Source: Mangifera indica
Lineage: Eukaryota > Streptophyta > Magnoliopsida > Sapindales > Anacardiaceae
Length of the DNA stretch: 64,000 nucleotides
Direction of reading: 5' to 3'
Assembly: GCF_011075055.1 (NCBI RefSeq)
Contig: NC_058138.1
Span: forward strand, 5,538,001-5,602,000
Position numbers and translations under genes: made by a program. Within the stretch, counting starts at the first letter, position 1, and each line of letters opens with the position of its first letter. A model generated the notes under the pieces. That model saw only the letters and a list, made by a program, of their open reading frames with translations. It did no database searches and had not been told where the DNA came from. This document shows positions 1-11,586 of this stretch, in pieces.

Positions 1-1575
1 ATGTGCAAAGGGATATTTGAACACATGTCTGTGATACTCCAAGGTATTCCTTTCTCTTTAACACTTTACCCTTTACCACTAACTGGGTTGGACTTGGTCC
101 TAAGAGTACAATGGTTAGAACAACTAGGTACAGTGATATGCAATTGGAAGAAAATGACAATGGAGTTCCAATGGGGAGAATGAACACATCGACTACAAGG
201 CACTGATATTTAACCTATTCAAGCGGCACCTATGAATGCTATTTCAAAGGAATTATGACATGGAAGTTTGGTGTTTGCCATCTGCCTACGAACTACAACC
301 AATAACGAACAATAAGAAATTCACCTAGACATGTGACAGATGCTTAAAGAGTTTGAGGATATTTTTTAGGAGCCAAACTAACTACCCCCAGAAAGGGAGA
401 TTGACCACTGAATTACCCTTAAGGAAGGAACTTAACCCATCAATGTGAGACCCTACAGGTATGCCTATTTTCAAAAAGCTGAAATTGAAAAACAAGTTCA
501 TGACATGTTAAAATTGGTGCTTATAAGACCAAGTACCAGTCTTTTTTCATCTCTTGTTTTATTGGTTAAAAAAAAAAGATGGCACATGGCGTTTTTGTAC
601 TGACTATCAGGCACTTAATGTCGTAACCATCAAAGATCGCTTTCCAATTCCTACAATTGATGAAATGCTTGATAAGCTTTATGGGGCAAATTACTTTACT
701 AAACTTGACTTTCGAGCCGGCTACCATCAGGTATGAGCGCACCCTCCAGATATTCCTAAAACTACTTTTCGAACTCATAATGGTCATTATGAATATTTAG
801 TCATGCCTTTTGGCCTTTCTAATGTACCATCTATTTTTTAAGCAATTATGAATTCTATATTTCGACCATACTTTCGCAAATTTGTTTTAGTCTTTTTTTT
901 ATGACATTTTGATTTATAGCCCCAATTGGAACACGCATCTTGAACATGTTAAACAAGCTTTTGAAATTTTGAGGCAACACAAATTTTTTGTTAAAATTAG
1001 CAAATGTGCCTTTAGCCAGCAAGAGTTGGAGTATTTAGGCCATATTGTCACTCCTCAAGGTGTAATGGTAGATCAAAGCAAAATTAGAGCAATGCTCAAT
1101 TGGCCCTGACCTACTAATGTCTCTGAATTGTGTGGATTCTTAGGCCTTATAGGTTATTACAGAAAGTTTGTTCATAACTACGACACCATTGCTCAACCAC
1201 TTACCAATCTGTTAAAGAAATGACAATTCACATGGACGGAGGATGTCAAAACAACATTCCAAGCACTTAAACAGACTATGACTTCAACTCCTACATTAGC
1301 TATGCCTAATTTTAATGAACCTTTTGTCATTGAGTCTGATGCTTTAGGAGAGGGAATTGGTGCAGTTCTCACTTAGCAGGGAAAACCAATAGCCTTTATG
1401 AGCCGAGCTTTGGGAGTGTCCAAACGGTCATGGTCTGTTTATGCCCGAGAGATGCTGGCCATTGTTCATTCCATTCAAACCTGGTGACCATATCTATTGG
1501 GATGAAAGTTCTACATCCAAACAGATCAACTTGCTAGAGCAGCGAATAGCAACACCGAAGCAGTAAAAATGGGTC
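1..1575 (+). pseudogene. Chromovirus pol: protease end, reverse transcriptase, RNase H (broken)
   Basis: Bases 1-180 encode the end of the aspartic protease and its linker (TGLDLVLRVQWLEQLG). Reverse transcriptase runs from about 440 to 1110, with [10 protein letters not shown], the first catalytic Asp in [14 protein letters not shown] (to 730) and EYLGHIVTPQGV near 1030. The metal-binding YDDI box should lie near 900, but only YDILIYS remains, so one Asp codon is missing, and a frameshift sits beside it. RNase H follows at about 1320-1560 (VIESDALGEGIGAVL, YAREMLAIVHSIQTW) with in-frame stops near 1374, 1483 and 1501. The enzyme would have copied element RNA into DNA; this copy cannot. Confidence 0.85.
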
Positions 1576-1581
1576 ACAAAG

Positions 1582-2800
1582 TTGCTTGGATATGACTATG
1601 AAATCACTTACAAACCAGGTCAAGAGAACTCAACAGAAAATGCACTTTCCAAAGTCATGGGCAACCCTTCTCTTAATGCTTTATTCACTTCTCAAGCTCC
1701 ACTTTGGGATGAACTAAAAGCAGAGGCTATTGGACATCCATACATGGAAAAAATTGGCAAATTAGCAACTAAAAAGCCAGGTGTTCCTTACACATGGAGA
1801 AATGGACTGGTATGCTATAAAAACAGGGTGGTGCTACCTCCAAATTCATCATTAATTAAAAAGCTACTGCAAGAGTTCCATGATTCTTATATTGGTTGTC
1901 ATTCCGGAGTGTTGCAGACATACAAAAGACTTGCTCAACAATTTTATTGGCCCTCGATGTTCTGAATAGTGCAGGAGTACATCTTTGCTTGTGATGTTTA
2001 CCAAAGAATTAAATCTGAAATGCTGGCACCAGCGGGACTTTTACAACCTTTGCCCATTCCATGTCAAGTATGGGATGACATTACAATGGACTTCATCGAA
2101 GGACTTCCGACTTCTAATGGCAAAAATACAATCGTCGTGGTGGTCGATTGGTTGAGTAAATTGGTACATTTTCTGACCTTAACCCATCCTTTCACGGCCA
2201 AAATGGTAGCTGAAAAATTTGTTGATGGCATAGTCAAGCTGCATGGAATGCCCCAATCAATCATTAGTGATCGAGACCCAGTGTTCATTAGTCGTTTTTG
2301 GCAAGAGTTCTTCAAGCTATCAGGCACAAAGTTAAACATGAGCTCCTCATACCATCCTCAAACAGACGGGCAATCCGAAGTTGTTAATCGGTGTCTTGAA
2401 CAATATCTTCGCTACTTTGTCCATCATCAACCATGCAAATGGACTTCATTTCTTCCATGGGCTGAGTTTTGGTATAACATAACATACCACACTTCCATAG
2501 GGATGACTCCTTTTCAGGCTTTGTATGGACGACTACCTCCAACCATTTCGTGCTACCTGATCGGTATGTCTCATGTTCATGAAGTGAACCAAAATCTAGC
2601 ATCCTGAGATGACATATTGAACCAACTAAAAATCAATTTACATTCGGCTATCAACTACATAAAGCAAGTAGCTGATTCAAAATGGCATAACATTGAGTAT
2701 CAAGTCAGTGACTTGGTCTTTCTTCAACTACACCCTTATCGGCAACAAACGATCTTTCGTCGAGCTTCTCAAAAATTAGCATGTTGATTCTATGGTCCGT
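1582..2800 (+). pseudogene. Chromovirus integrase (two stops, otherwise well preserved)
   Basis: The reading frame continues from the RNase H tail (LLGYDYEITYKPGQENS) into integrase. The zinc-binding HHCC region is visible as HDSYIGCHSG near 1880 and CDVYQRIK near 1990, where the second Cys of the usual CxxC is Tyr. A stop at 1963 interrupts it. The DD35E catalytic triad is all present: Asp in MDFIEGLP (about 2085), Asp in ISDRDPVF (about 2270) and Glu in GQSEVVNRCLEQYL (about 2380). The frame stops at 2605 and again near 2785 before the chromodomain. Intact, it would insert element cDNA into chromatin. Confidence 0.88.
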
Positions 2801-2817
2801 TTCCAATTGAGCAACGA

Positions 2818-3282
2818 GTGGGCAAGGTTGCTTATAAATTAAAGCTTCCTGAAGGATCCAAAATTCATCTAATTTTTCATGTTTCGCTACTTAAGAAGAA
2901 AGTAGGCGAATCCAAAACTGCTACAATTAATCTGCCACTAACAGATGATGATGAAGCAGTTGTTTTAGAACCTGCTACTATTCTGGATACACGATGGGTT
3001 AAAAAAGGCTCGCGTTTTGTTGAAGAAAGTCTTGTTAAATGGAAATGCCTACCGGTCGATGATGCTACTTGGGAAGAGACTGCAGTCTTACAGGATCGAT
3101 TCATAAACTTGAACCTTGAGGAGAAGGTTCCAGTGAAAGACGGGGGTATTGATAAGCCACGACCTCAACAACAACGAAGGTCTCAGCGAATTCAACGACA
3201 AATCAGAAGTATATGGACTAAGTCATGGGCAGCAATGTTCACAAAGAAGGAGTCACAGTTGCAATTATGGTCTCATTTATGA
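2818..3282 (+). pseudogene. Integrase tail with chromodomain
   Basis: About 154 codons carry the GPF/Y-type integrase tail (GKVAYKLKLPEGSKIHLIFH) and then a chromodomain at about residues 45-95: VLEPATILDTRWVKKG, VEESLVKWKCLPVDDATWEE. The aromatic residues and the WKxLPxxxATWE core are those of plant chromovirus integrases. This module is thought to steer integration toward chromatin with particular histone marks. A basic tail (RPQQQRRSQRIQRQ) follows. It is open for its whole length and ends in TGA, but it depends on the broken frame upstream. Confidence 0.85.
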
Positions 3283-3289
3283 TGGCACG

Positions 3290-3500
3290 TAAATAACCAT
3301 TTTTTCTGCACGTTGTTATTTAAGTTGCCATGAATTAGTTTTTGTTTTATGCATGTAGGTTGTGGTCGCAATAATAGGAAAGGTTGTAGGAATCTTTTGT
3401 ATTTAAACACTTCTAATGAATAAAGAAAGGCAGAGAAAAAGTTCCCAAACATTGTGGTTTGTTCTCACCCGAAGAGAGCTATTTGCTAGTTTAATATATT
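3290..3500 (+). repeat. Probable 3' LTR sequence of the chromovirus
   Basis: This stretch directly follows the chromodomain. It contains GTATTTAAACAC near 3400, the polyadenylation-like AATAAAGAAAGG near 3419, and GT-rich sequence after it, which fits U3-R-U5. I found no second LTR in the window to compare with, and the right end is not marked by a visible CA plus target duplication. Confidence 0.45.
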
Positions 3501-3559
3501 AAGCTTGGACTGGGACCTACCAGCTTGCATTTGCATCTACATTTCAACAATCGTATTTT

Positions 3560-3740
3560 AATGTACAGACCTTCAGAACAATTATTTTAGACATAGAGGA
3601 CACTAAGAGCCCATGAACAGATGGCTCGCGGACATAGAGGACACTAAGATATTTCACAAAAGCAAAGTAAAGTTAAGCACATAGCATCTTTGTCCTGACA
3701 AAAAGTAAAAGATGGTACAAAGATTCTTTGTACAGCGTTG
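3560..3740. repeat. Block duplicated at 5430-5590
   Basis: The sequence around CACTAAGAGCCCATGAACA, GTTAAGCAC(A/G)TAGCATC and AAAAGTAAAAG(A/G)TGGTACAA occurs here and again at 5430-5590 with roughly 85-90% identity by eye. Here an internal piece (GGACATAGAGGACACTAAGA) is itself repeated within about 40 bases. No coding frame runs through either copy. Confidence 0.6.
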
Positions 3741-3979
3741 TGGACAGAAACGGATAATTCCTCTTTCAATATTTTACAAGTCAATTCCCTTGACTGCTAG
3801 TAATTAAACTGGACAAAAACGGATATTATAGGCGGAAAAGTCCTATTTCATATTTCAAACTCGAGGCCTCGTATTATTTGAACCTACCGGAGTCTGAATA
3901 GGACACGCTTTTTGAGGCTATGCTGCATTTGCTTTCTGCCTCAGCATTTGTGCAATGAGAAGTCTGTTTTACCCACCCA

Positions 3980-5425
3980 AAGTTCATTTTCACACATTAT
4001 TTGATAAATTGTTAAAAATAGATAAACAATTAATCGGACAAAAGCAAACTCATCTTCTAGGCAGCACCCCTATGACAACGACTATACTTTTTAAATTAGG
4101 GAAAAGAATTATTTTCCATCCAAATTTTAGTTCAATCTCAAACTCAATTAAATTTAATCTCAATTCACAACGACTATAATAGCATGTCATACTAGTTTGC
4201 CTTTACATTTCAATAATCATATTTCGATGTATCTAGTTTGCAATTGAGATTAAATTTTTTGCAGGTAAAACTTGAAATGGCTCTCTGACCACAATGATTT
4301 TGATAATAAAGAAATTTTATTTGAGTTTAATCATCTTTTTAAAATAAAATTCACTACAACTAAATAGATGAAAGCTTAAGTTTAGTTATCAATCTTATAA
4401 CCATTATAACAGATAAATTAAAAAGCTTAATTTTAAAATATTATCAAAAACATATTTGAATTCTTACTTTCTTGTGCTTTAAATCCTTTGCATTATCCAC
4501 ATTTGAGGCAATTGCTCCTCTCCCATGTGAAGAGAATATTTTTAGTGGTATTTAAAAGGGAAGATGAGAGAGAAGAAAATTGAGACCCATCAAGAGAGAG
4601 ATAAAGAAAGGGTATGAATTTTAGTAAAATCACTTTACTTAACAATGTCCTTTATTAATGGAGTTTCATCCTCATAATTGATCCCCTTTTTTTTAAGATT
4701 ATAGCTGAGTTAAAATCAAATTATTTATTTATTAGTTGGTTGTCAAAGTTTGAGGTTCTTAAATCGATTAATTCAGTTTAAAAAAGAAGACAATTTTATT
4801 CAAATAAAATTTATTAATTAAAAAAGTCAATATAACTTCAAAGGTACAATCCGAGTAAAATAATCTTAAAAAATATATATATAAATCTTATATAATTATT
4901 TAAACAACAAAAATACAAATTTACTATTAATAACCCATAAGTAAATAATTATGTTTTATAATATTATGAGTTAATAAATATTTATCTATATAAATTGTTA
5001 TTTATTATAGATACAAAAGATTTAAACTTTATTTTACAATCAAACGGATTGAATTTTTTAATTAAAATGACTTTTAAACAAATTAAACTTTAATTATTTT
5101 TATTAAATGTATTAAACTAATAATTTTGACTAAATTTACAAAACAATTTTATTAGACCTTCAAGAGGGATAGTTTGTCATTTTAGCCTTGTTTGTGCAAG
5201 CCTAAGTTGAGCTTAACTTGTGGTTTGTGCTATCGTCCCATATGAAAAAATCAGCATAAATTATTTCTATGTCATTTTTTTAAAGTACTCATTGCTTTTG
5301 TTAATACATATCTTTTCTTAAAAAAAAAATTGAAAAGATGATAATCCAAGTAATCACGACTAAAAATGATATTTATCTACTAATCATTATTAAGTTGGTT
5401 CAACTTAAATTTAAATTTAAAAATT
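3980..5425. repeat. Repeat block, copy A
   Basis: Diverged copies of this AT-rich block lie at 7140-7387 plus 8381-9300 (copy B, split by a solo LTR), 12770-13860 (copy C) and 15550-16590 (copy D). Shared landmarks are TGTATCTAGTTTGCAATTGA, the stretch around AATATAACTTCAA(A)GGTACAAT, and the sequence around TTTAAACTTTATTTTAC. Copies C and D end at the same internal junction, so they descend from one shortened copy. No protein is encoded. Confidence 0.7.
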
Positions 5426-5599
5426 AGCACTCCGATGTACAGACCTTTAGGACAATTATTGCAAACATAGGGGGCACTAAGAGCCCATGAACACATGGCT
5501 CGTACATGATTTTTCACAAAAGTAAAGTTAAGCACGTAGCATCGTTATCCTGACCAAAAGTAAAAGGTGGTACAACGATTCTTTGACTCTCTTCTTGTT

Positions 5600-7130
5600 T
5601 GTAATTTCCTTGATTTTCCCATTAGGCAATTGCTCGTAATTTTAGTGCAATCATTCATCATCTTCTCAAAGTTCCACAAAATTCAATCGTTTTGAGAATG
5701 AAAAATTGAAGTATACGTTAAGAGAAAAATAATACATTTTTGCCCTTCTAGTTTCTGCTATTACTTTTTACTCAAATTGTTTCAAATATTATTATAATTT
5801 TTAACATACTCTTTACAAATTATTATTATTTTAGAATTTTTGCATTGGTTGAATCTTCAAGAAAAAGGCAACAACTTTGGTTACTTTGCAGAGAAGCTTA
5901 TGACACAAATTATAGAATTATATGAAGAAAACATCCAAATGTAATTAGCTGAACATAGAAAATGTTCTGGTGGAAGCTATGCTTGTTCTCTTATGATCTA
6001 ATCAAACTATGAAGATATCAAGATGAGTCATGTGAAGATTGCACAATGTTATAAAGATCTTCTAAGTGGAATTCTCGAGCATATGTTGAATCGACGAGTC
6101 TTTATTCATCTTATTTTCAAGTATTCTCAGAATAATCAGATTTGTAAATTCATCCCTCTACAACATTAGTTTAAATGTTGTTCTTAAAACACCATTCCTT
6201 TAATTATTATTTTCTTCTATAATAATTTATATATTCTCAGTGCCTCAAATAGAGTTAACTCGATTTGAACTAGTATTTAGTTTGATTTGAACTGAATCTA
6301 ATCTAAAGTTTTAATTTGATAGGTTGATCAAAGATGTGAGAAAAAGGGTTCAAATCAAAAAGCAAACCAAATTATTCGAAAATTATCATTTAGTTTAGAT
6401 TGGGTTAAAGAATAGTTGGGTTCAATTTGAAATTTAAAAAATAGTTTAAGAGAATTGAATTTTTTTCTAGTACACGAGAAATAACCAAAAGGGAGATTTT
6501 TTGTTTTTTAATGGAGAAATAAGAAATATTGAAAGGTAATTTTTTTTCCAAAGAAAATGAGAACCGGAAATGTTGGGGAAAAAAAGTTGAAATAAAGAAA
6601 GTGAAGAAGGGAGAATTCCACGAAGTTCACTTTATTTGACAATGGAAACTCGCCAGAATATTTATAAAAAAAAAAAGAGGATGGTAGAATTAGAATATTG
6701 TTGACTTATTGACCTCAAAATAAAATAGGTAGATTATTTAAACAAACTCATTTTTCAAGCAGCAGTGAATGTCTCTTTAAATAATTGAAATCGGATAATA
6801 TTTTAAAGTCTATTGCCATGTAATATAGACATGGAGCTGATGAAGGAAGTGCAGAATGAAAGGAAATAATGTAGAAACTGAAATATCTCAACAACCATTT
6901 CAATGTTTGTATCTTCCCTGCTTTTTCTAGATTCATACCTGATAAATTCATTTGTATACAATTTTTTTTTTTTTTAAGGAAAAACAATTACTTTAGTTAA
7001 ACCATTTATGTTGTATATAACAAAGAATTATTTTCTTTTTATTTAATCAGATTAGAACTGATTATCAAATAAGAGAAAAACTTAAATCCAATGATTGACT
7101 ACCATTGTTACACCAAAAAAAGTAAAAAAT
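5600..7130. other. AT-rich spacer with one exon-like relic
   Basis: The relic at 5860-6190 is listed separately. The rest holds AACTCGA/GAACTGAA-rich degenerate repeat sequence (about 6230-6460) and A- and T-rich runs. I see no supported gene. Confidence 0.5.
5860..6190 (+). pseudogene. Relic of an unidentified gene, also present at 32110-32400
   Basis: A stretch that reads in shifting frames as FGYFAEKLMTQIIELYEEN, then NYEDIKMSHVKIAQCYKDLL, then YSQNNQICKFIPLQH has a clear homologue at 32,110-32,400. The two differ by substitutions, stops and a deletion: this copy retains about 40 bases (near 6060-6110) that the other lacks. Similarity at the protein level between two diverged copies suggests that a real exon once stood here. 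I do not recognise the family. Neither copy has an open frame over the whole match. Confidence 0.5.
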
Positions 7131-7139
7131 TTGATATTA

Positions 7140-9300
7140 TATTTTCAATAAATTATGAATATACATGCCCCTTGTTTGGATAGACTCATCATTATATTTT
7201 CAATAAAATTTCTTTTCTTTGAAATTCCACACACTATTTGATAAATTGTCAAAAGTACGTAGACAATTACTCCAATAAAAACAAATCCATTTTCCAAGCA
7301 GTAGCCATATGATAGTGATTGTGCTCTTAAAGATAATTGCACATCAGGGCACCCTACATTTACATTTCAACAAACATATTAGAATGTTGGTGCATATTCA
7401 TCTAAACATGCAATAAAAAACCAAAAAATAAAAAATTGTTTTTATTGTTTATTTAGCATGTGCAGTTTTTTTGTTTTTCAAATTTAACCATCCAAATGAT
7501 CTTCAATTCACACCAAAGTTATATCGATGCAAAGAAGACTCAAAGAACTTTCTATCAAGTTATGATACCCCTCAAAATTCAATAGATAAAGTATTCAAAA
7601 TACTAATCAAATTCACTAGCAGAAAACATAATTATAGTGCAACTCTCTGTCATAAGCAAAATTAACACACATACACACCCTAATTTGGATTTCTAAGAAA
7701 ACATAAAATATAACCAAAGCATAAAGGAAAGTTCCACCAACCTTTGGGTCTTCCACCACCAATCTTCCATCAAGAATGATTGGATAAAAGAAATGAGATA
7801 AAAACCAACAAAGCTTTTTTCAAATTTTCATTCAAAATGCCAACTAACCAATTACAAATGAAGATCCACCCCTTTACATAGGAGGCATAAAAGGTAATGA
7901 TACAATATTTTCCACAAAAGGCAACTAAAATTGGCATAATTAAACTAAGCTATTCATTCTAAACCAAGCTCATACATAATAATCAACTAAAGACAAAAGT
8001 TAGTTGTTTTTTTTTTTTTTAACTTTAGGAATGATGTTTCCTAACTAAAACAACCAAATTCTAATTTATTTCTAATGTAAGTAAAAACCAATTTTGGGCT
8101 CTTTGGGCTTCTCAAAATGATGCTTGAACATTTGAGCCATTGATGGACTTCTAAAGTCACACTTTTGGATCAACTGGAGCAAACTATCACTTAAACCTTG
8201 GGTGCATGTAATAAGACTATACCCAAAAGTGGTTTTGGGCAAAATTGCAGGTGCAATGCTTCCTTTGGCTTGGGTGGGATTTGCTAGAATTTCATTCTTC
8301 TAGGCTTCAAAAGTTGCATAGAGACTTGAGGATGGTTTGGAACCCAAAAATGACAATGAAGCCGTTTATACATCAAATGTATCTAGTTTGCAATTGAGAT
8401 TGAATTTATCGCGGGTGAAAATCAAAATGACAAAGACCCACCAATAGAGAGATAAAGGGCGAACATGAATTTTAGTACAGTCACTTTACTTAACAATATC
8501 AGACTGTTTGGACCCTTTTATTAAAGGGGTTACATCCTCATAATTGGTCTCATTTCTTTACATATTATAGATGAGTTAAAATAAAATTAGTTAGGTATGA
8601 GTCGGTTGCCGAAGTTTTATGTGTTTAAATCGGTTAATTCAATTTTAAAAAATAATTTTATTCAAATAAAATTTTTAATTAAAAAAATCAATATAACTTC
8701 AAAGTACAATTCGAGTAAAACAATTTAATATATATATATATATATCTTATATAATTTTTGAATCAATAAAAACACAAATTTACTAGTATAACTCATTAGT
8801 AAATAATTATATTTGACAATATTATAAGTTAATGAATATTTATCTATATAAATTGTTGTTTATTATAGTTATAAAAGATTTAAACTTTACTTTACAATCA
8901 AACAGATTGAATTGTTACATTTTTTTATTAAAATGACTTTTTAATAAATAAACTTTAATTATTTTTATTAAGTGTACCAAATTAATTATCTTGACTAAAT
9001 TCACAAACAATTTTGATGAACCTTCAAGAGGAGTATTTTGTCGCTTTAGCCTTGGTTGTACCGGCCTAGGTTGAGTTTAGCTTGTGGTTTGTGGTATCAT
9101 CCTGTATGGAAAAATGAGTATAGGTTATTTCTAAGTCATCTTTGTAAATGACACATTGCTTTTGTTAATACATATATATTCTTAAAAAAAATTGAAAAAC
9201 CGAGAATCCACCAGACATTTTCAAGTAATCAACGACTAAACATGACATTTATCTACCAATCATTATTGAGTTGGTTCAACTTAAATTTAAATTTAAAAAA
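7140..9300. repeat. Repeat block, copy B, split by a solo LTR
   Basis: The left part (7140-7387) matches 12,770-13,050 and 15,580-15,840. The right part (8381-9300) matches 4230-5425. The interruption is exactly the inserted element at 7388-8375 plus one copy of its target duplication, so the two halves join into the sequence seen in copies A, C and D. The block is non-coding. Confidence 0.7.
7388..8375 (-). mobile_element. Solo LTR, 988 bases, target duplication AATGT
   Basis: The insertion starts TGGTGCATA and ends TATACATCA, so it has TG...CA ends within a short imperfect inverted repeat. It is flanked by AATGT at 7383-7387 and 8376-8380. Other copies of the host repeat lack it, which gives the empty site. 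No primer site, coding sequence or second LTR is present, so it is a solo LTR left by recombination. Orientation is inferred from the minus strand, which has a promoter-like stretch and then a polyadenylation-like AATGAAAA region typical of Gypsy LTRs; this part is less certain. Confidence 0.85.
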
Positions 9301-9459
9301 TTGACAAACCACAAATAGAGGTCAAGAGCCCTAATAAACACATTGAATGAATACAATTATACTATCAACCCTAATCCAAATAAATTATGTTAGATATATG
9401 CCACATTATTAAGTCAAGTGAAAAATTATTCTCAAGGAATCTAAATGTTACATTAATAT

Positions 9460-9790
9460 TGATTAGGGAAGAACTTAAACTGAGTCAAGCCAAGCGTGAA
9501 TAAGAGTCAATTTGACACTGAACTCGATTTGTTCGATTAATGATGAGTTTGTTGAAGAAGTCATCGAAAATGATAAAGAATAGTCACCAGAGATGAATAA
9601 GAAGAATCATTAAAAAAAAAAGTCTTTGAAGAAGATAATAAGTTATTAAAGAATATGAATTTGTTGATGACTCAATTAAGTCAAATTGCTTGACTCAATT
9701 TCAAGTTGGGACTACTCTTACTAGAGTTTGACTTGTTTGAGCTTAACATTAAGCCAAACAAGAGCCAACGCTGATCTCGTCCAATAGCCC
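9460..9790. repeat. Degenerate GACTC/AACTCGA-rich repeat
   Basis: The stretch contains repeated CAACTCGA- and GACTCAA-like words together with GAAGAAG- and GTTGATGA-like words. Similar sequence recurs at about 32,870-33,060, 43,880-44,220, 47,820-48,130 and 51,530-52,170. It is non-coding, and I could not define its ends. Confidence 0.35.
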
Positions 9791-9809
9791 TAATATTAAG
9801 TAAAAATTA

Positions 9810-10200
9810 GGATAGTCAAATTGCGTATTGTATTGTACATTAAACTTAATTATCTATATCAAATCGTATTATATAATACACCTTTTAAAAAATAAAATAA
9901 TGAAATTTTAATTTACAATCATCATTTTAAAAATATTACAAACACTCTTAAAATTTTAAAATTTCTCATATACACCCCTATAACATCATTGTTATCTTTA
10001 AAATGTATATCAATCTATCATTAATATGTATTGTATCATAAAATATGTATTATATCGTATGATACATTCATCGTATTATATGATATATTTATCGTATCTT
10101 ATTAATTTTATACACCTTAGAATACAAATTGTTTTTCACATATATCTTATTGTATTATAAGATATGTATCGTGTATCATAGGCAATAGCGTATCCAATAT
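9810..10200 (+). repeat. Dispersed GATACGTATC-type AT-rich repeat, copy 1 (MITE-like)
   Basis: About 390 bases marked by alternating words such as ATCGTATTATATGATA and TGTATCGTGTATCATA around a less repetitive centre (AAAATTTCTCATATACACCCCT). Further copies lie at 13,915-14,275, 16,645-17,035 and, inverted, 50,880-51,260. Similar words lie at the centre of the hairpin at 39,600-39,800. The ends carry similar inverted words, which suggests a non-autonomous DNA element, but I saw no clean target duplication. Confidence 0.5.
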
Positions 10201-10219
10201 TTTTGTTAAGGAAGGCCCT

Positions 10220-10845
10220 CCTAGTGAAAACTTATGAAAACCCACCAAACATGGAATAAAAGAAATAATGTACTACAAGAAATAATACAATAACACAACT
10301 AATTTTTTTAAGCGAAAGAAGCTCTTTAATGTGAAGTGAGCAAAAAAAAAAAAAACAATGAGAATCTAACAATCTATTTAAATTTAATATAATAAAAAAT
10401 GTTTAGAACAATTGCAATCCATAAAAAATATTTCACACAAATTTAGAGTTGAATAACAATTTTAACATAAATGAAATACATAAACAAAGAGATGAATTCA
10501 AATAACCATTAAAGTAGTAGATCTTTGGACTGTATAACTCAAATACAATTGTTAAAATCAAAACTTAATTGTCCATATTAAAGATCCATTCACCTTGTTG
10601 TGTATGGTCATAAAATTAAGTTATAATGGCATGCCTAAATATTTAAATATTTGAATGTCAATTATTTAGAAATGAGAATGAGTTAGAATATGTGAATTTC
10701 AATTATTTAAAAATGAAAGTAAATTAAAATGATACATTTGAATTGATCCTTAAAAGAATTTTAAGAAATTTAAATTAATCATTCTAAGTAAAAACTTGTT
10801 GACTTTTTTTACTTTCTTGGGTGGAAATGTTGATAGCTTATTGAC
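10220..10845. repeat. Spacer repeated at 17,050-17,600
   Basis: This AT-rich stretch (landmarks AAATAATGTACTA, GTAGATCTTTGGACT, TTAAAGATCCA, TGAATTGATCCTTAAAA) recurs at 17,050-17,600 in the same order and strand. It belongs to the duplicated spacer and has no open frame of note. Confidence 0.6.
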
Positions 10846-10849
10846 CTTA

Positions 10850-11582
10850 CTAAACACGTCAATTGGGTCGGGTCGAATGGAGGCCCGACACAAAGCACGA
10901 CCAAGAAAACCCAACCCAGTATTGTATCGTGTCAGGCTAGCATAAGCCTTGGCCTTCATTTTTCTTTTAAAAATTTTTAATTAATTAATTTTTTTATATA
11001 AACCCATTCAATTTTTCTTCATTTTCACTTTCATTTACAAATCTTTCAATCTCAATTATTTCATTATATTCAATCTCATTTTCTCTCTTCAATTCTCTTT
11101 TAGAAAATATCTGAATTCACAAATAATAATTCTTTGTGTTTATAATTTTATTTTTATTTTAATTTTATCATTACAAAATATTACAAATGGATCAAATATC
11201 AAATGAATTCAATCCATTTGAATATTATTATAGTATATATTTATTTATGTTTTATAATTTATACAATATATAAATTAATTTATTTATACTATGTTACAAT
11301 TTATAATATTTTTCATCATGTAACTACGGTATTTTTCTATTATAAGTAAGAGATTATAAATAAAATATTTTCAGTACTATTCTCGGTTTTAATAATTGAA
11401 AAATAATTTGAATTTAAAATTTTTAAATAATTTTTTTAAAATATTGATTAAATGGGTCGGGTAGACCCATTTAAATCCCGACCCGGCCTATTTAAGGCTT
11501 ATTTTTATATGGGCTGGGCCTTGGGCCTTTGTATATTAATGGGCCAATCCTAAGCGAACCCGGCCCGCCCATCAACACCTCT
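10850..11582. mobile_element. hAT-like non-autonomous element (tentative)
   Basis: The left side has GTCAATTGGGTCGGGTCGAA near 10,858 and the right side ends CCCGCCCATCAACACCTCTA at 11,582. Read in reverse, the right end resembles the left, so the block has imperfect GGGTCGGG-type inverted ends with an AT-rich centre. Plant hAT-type non-autonomous elements often start with a TAGAGGTGTTxATGGG-like end. The left end is poorly kept, and no target duplication is clear. Confidence 0.35.
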
Positions 11583-11586
11583 ATGT

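Larger units (their letters stand above)
1..3500 (+). mobile_element. Ty3/Gypsy chromovirus remnant, 3' part, entering from the left edge
   Basis: Protease end, reverse transcriptase, RNase H, integrase and a C-terminal chromodomain follow each other on the + strand, which is the Ty3/Gypsy chromovirus order. The gag region and the 5' LTR would lie left of the window. Many in-frame stops and frameshifts break the polyprotein, so this copy is dead. After the chromodomain stop at 3282 comes an LTR-like stretch with a TATA-like GTATTTAAAC near 3400 and AATAAAG at 3419. The LTR ends could not be fixed, so the right border near 3500 is approximate. Confidence 0.85.
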
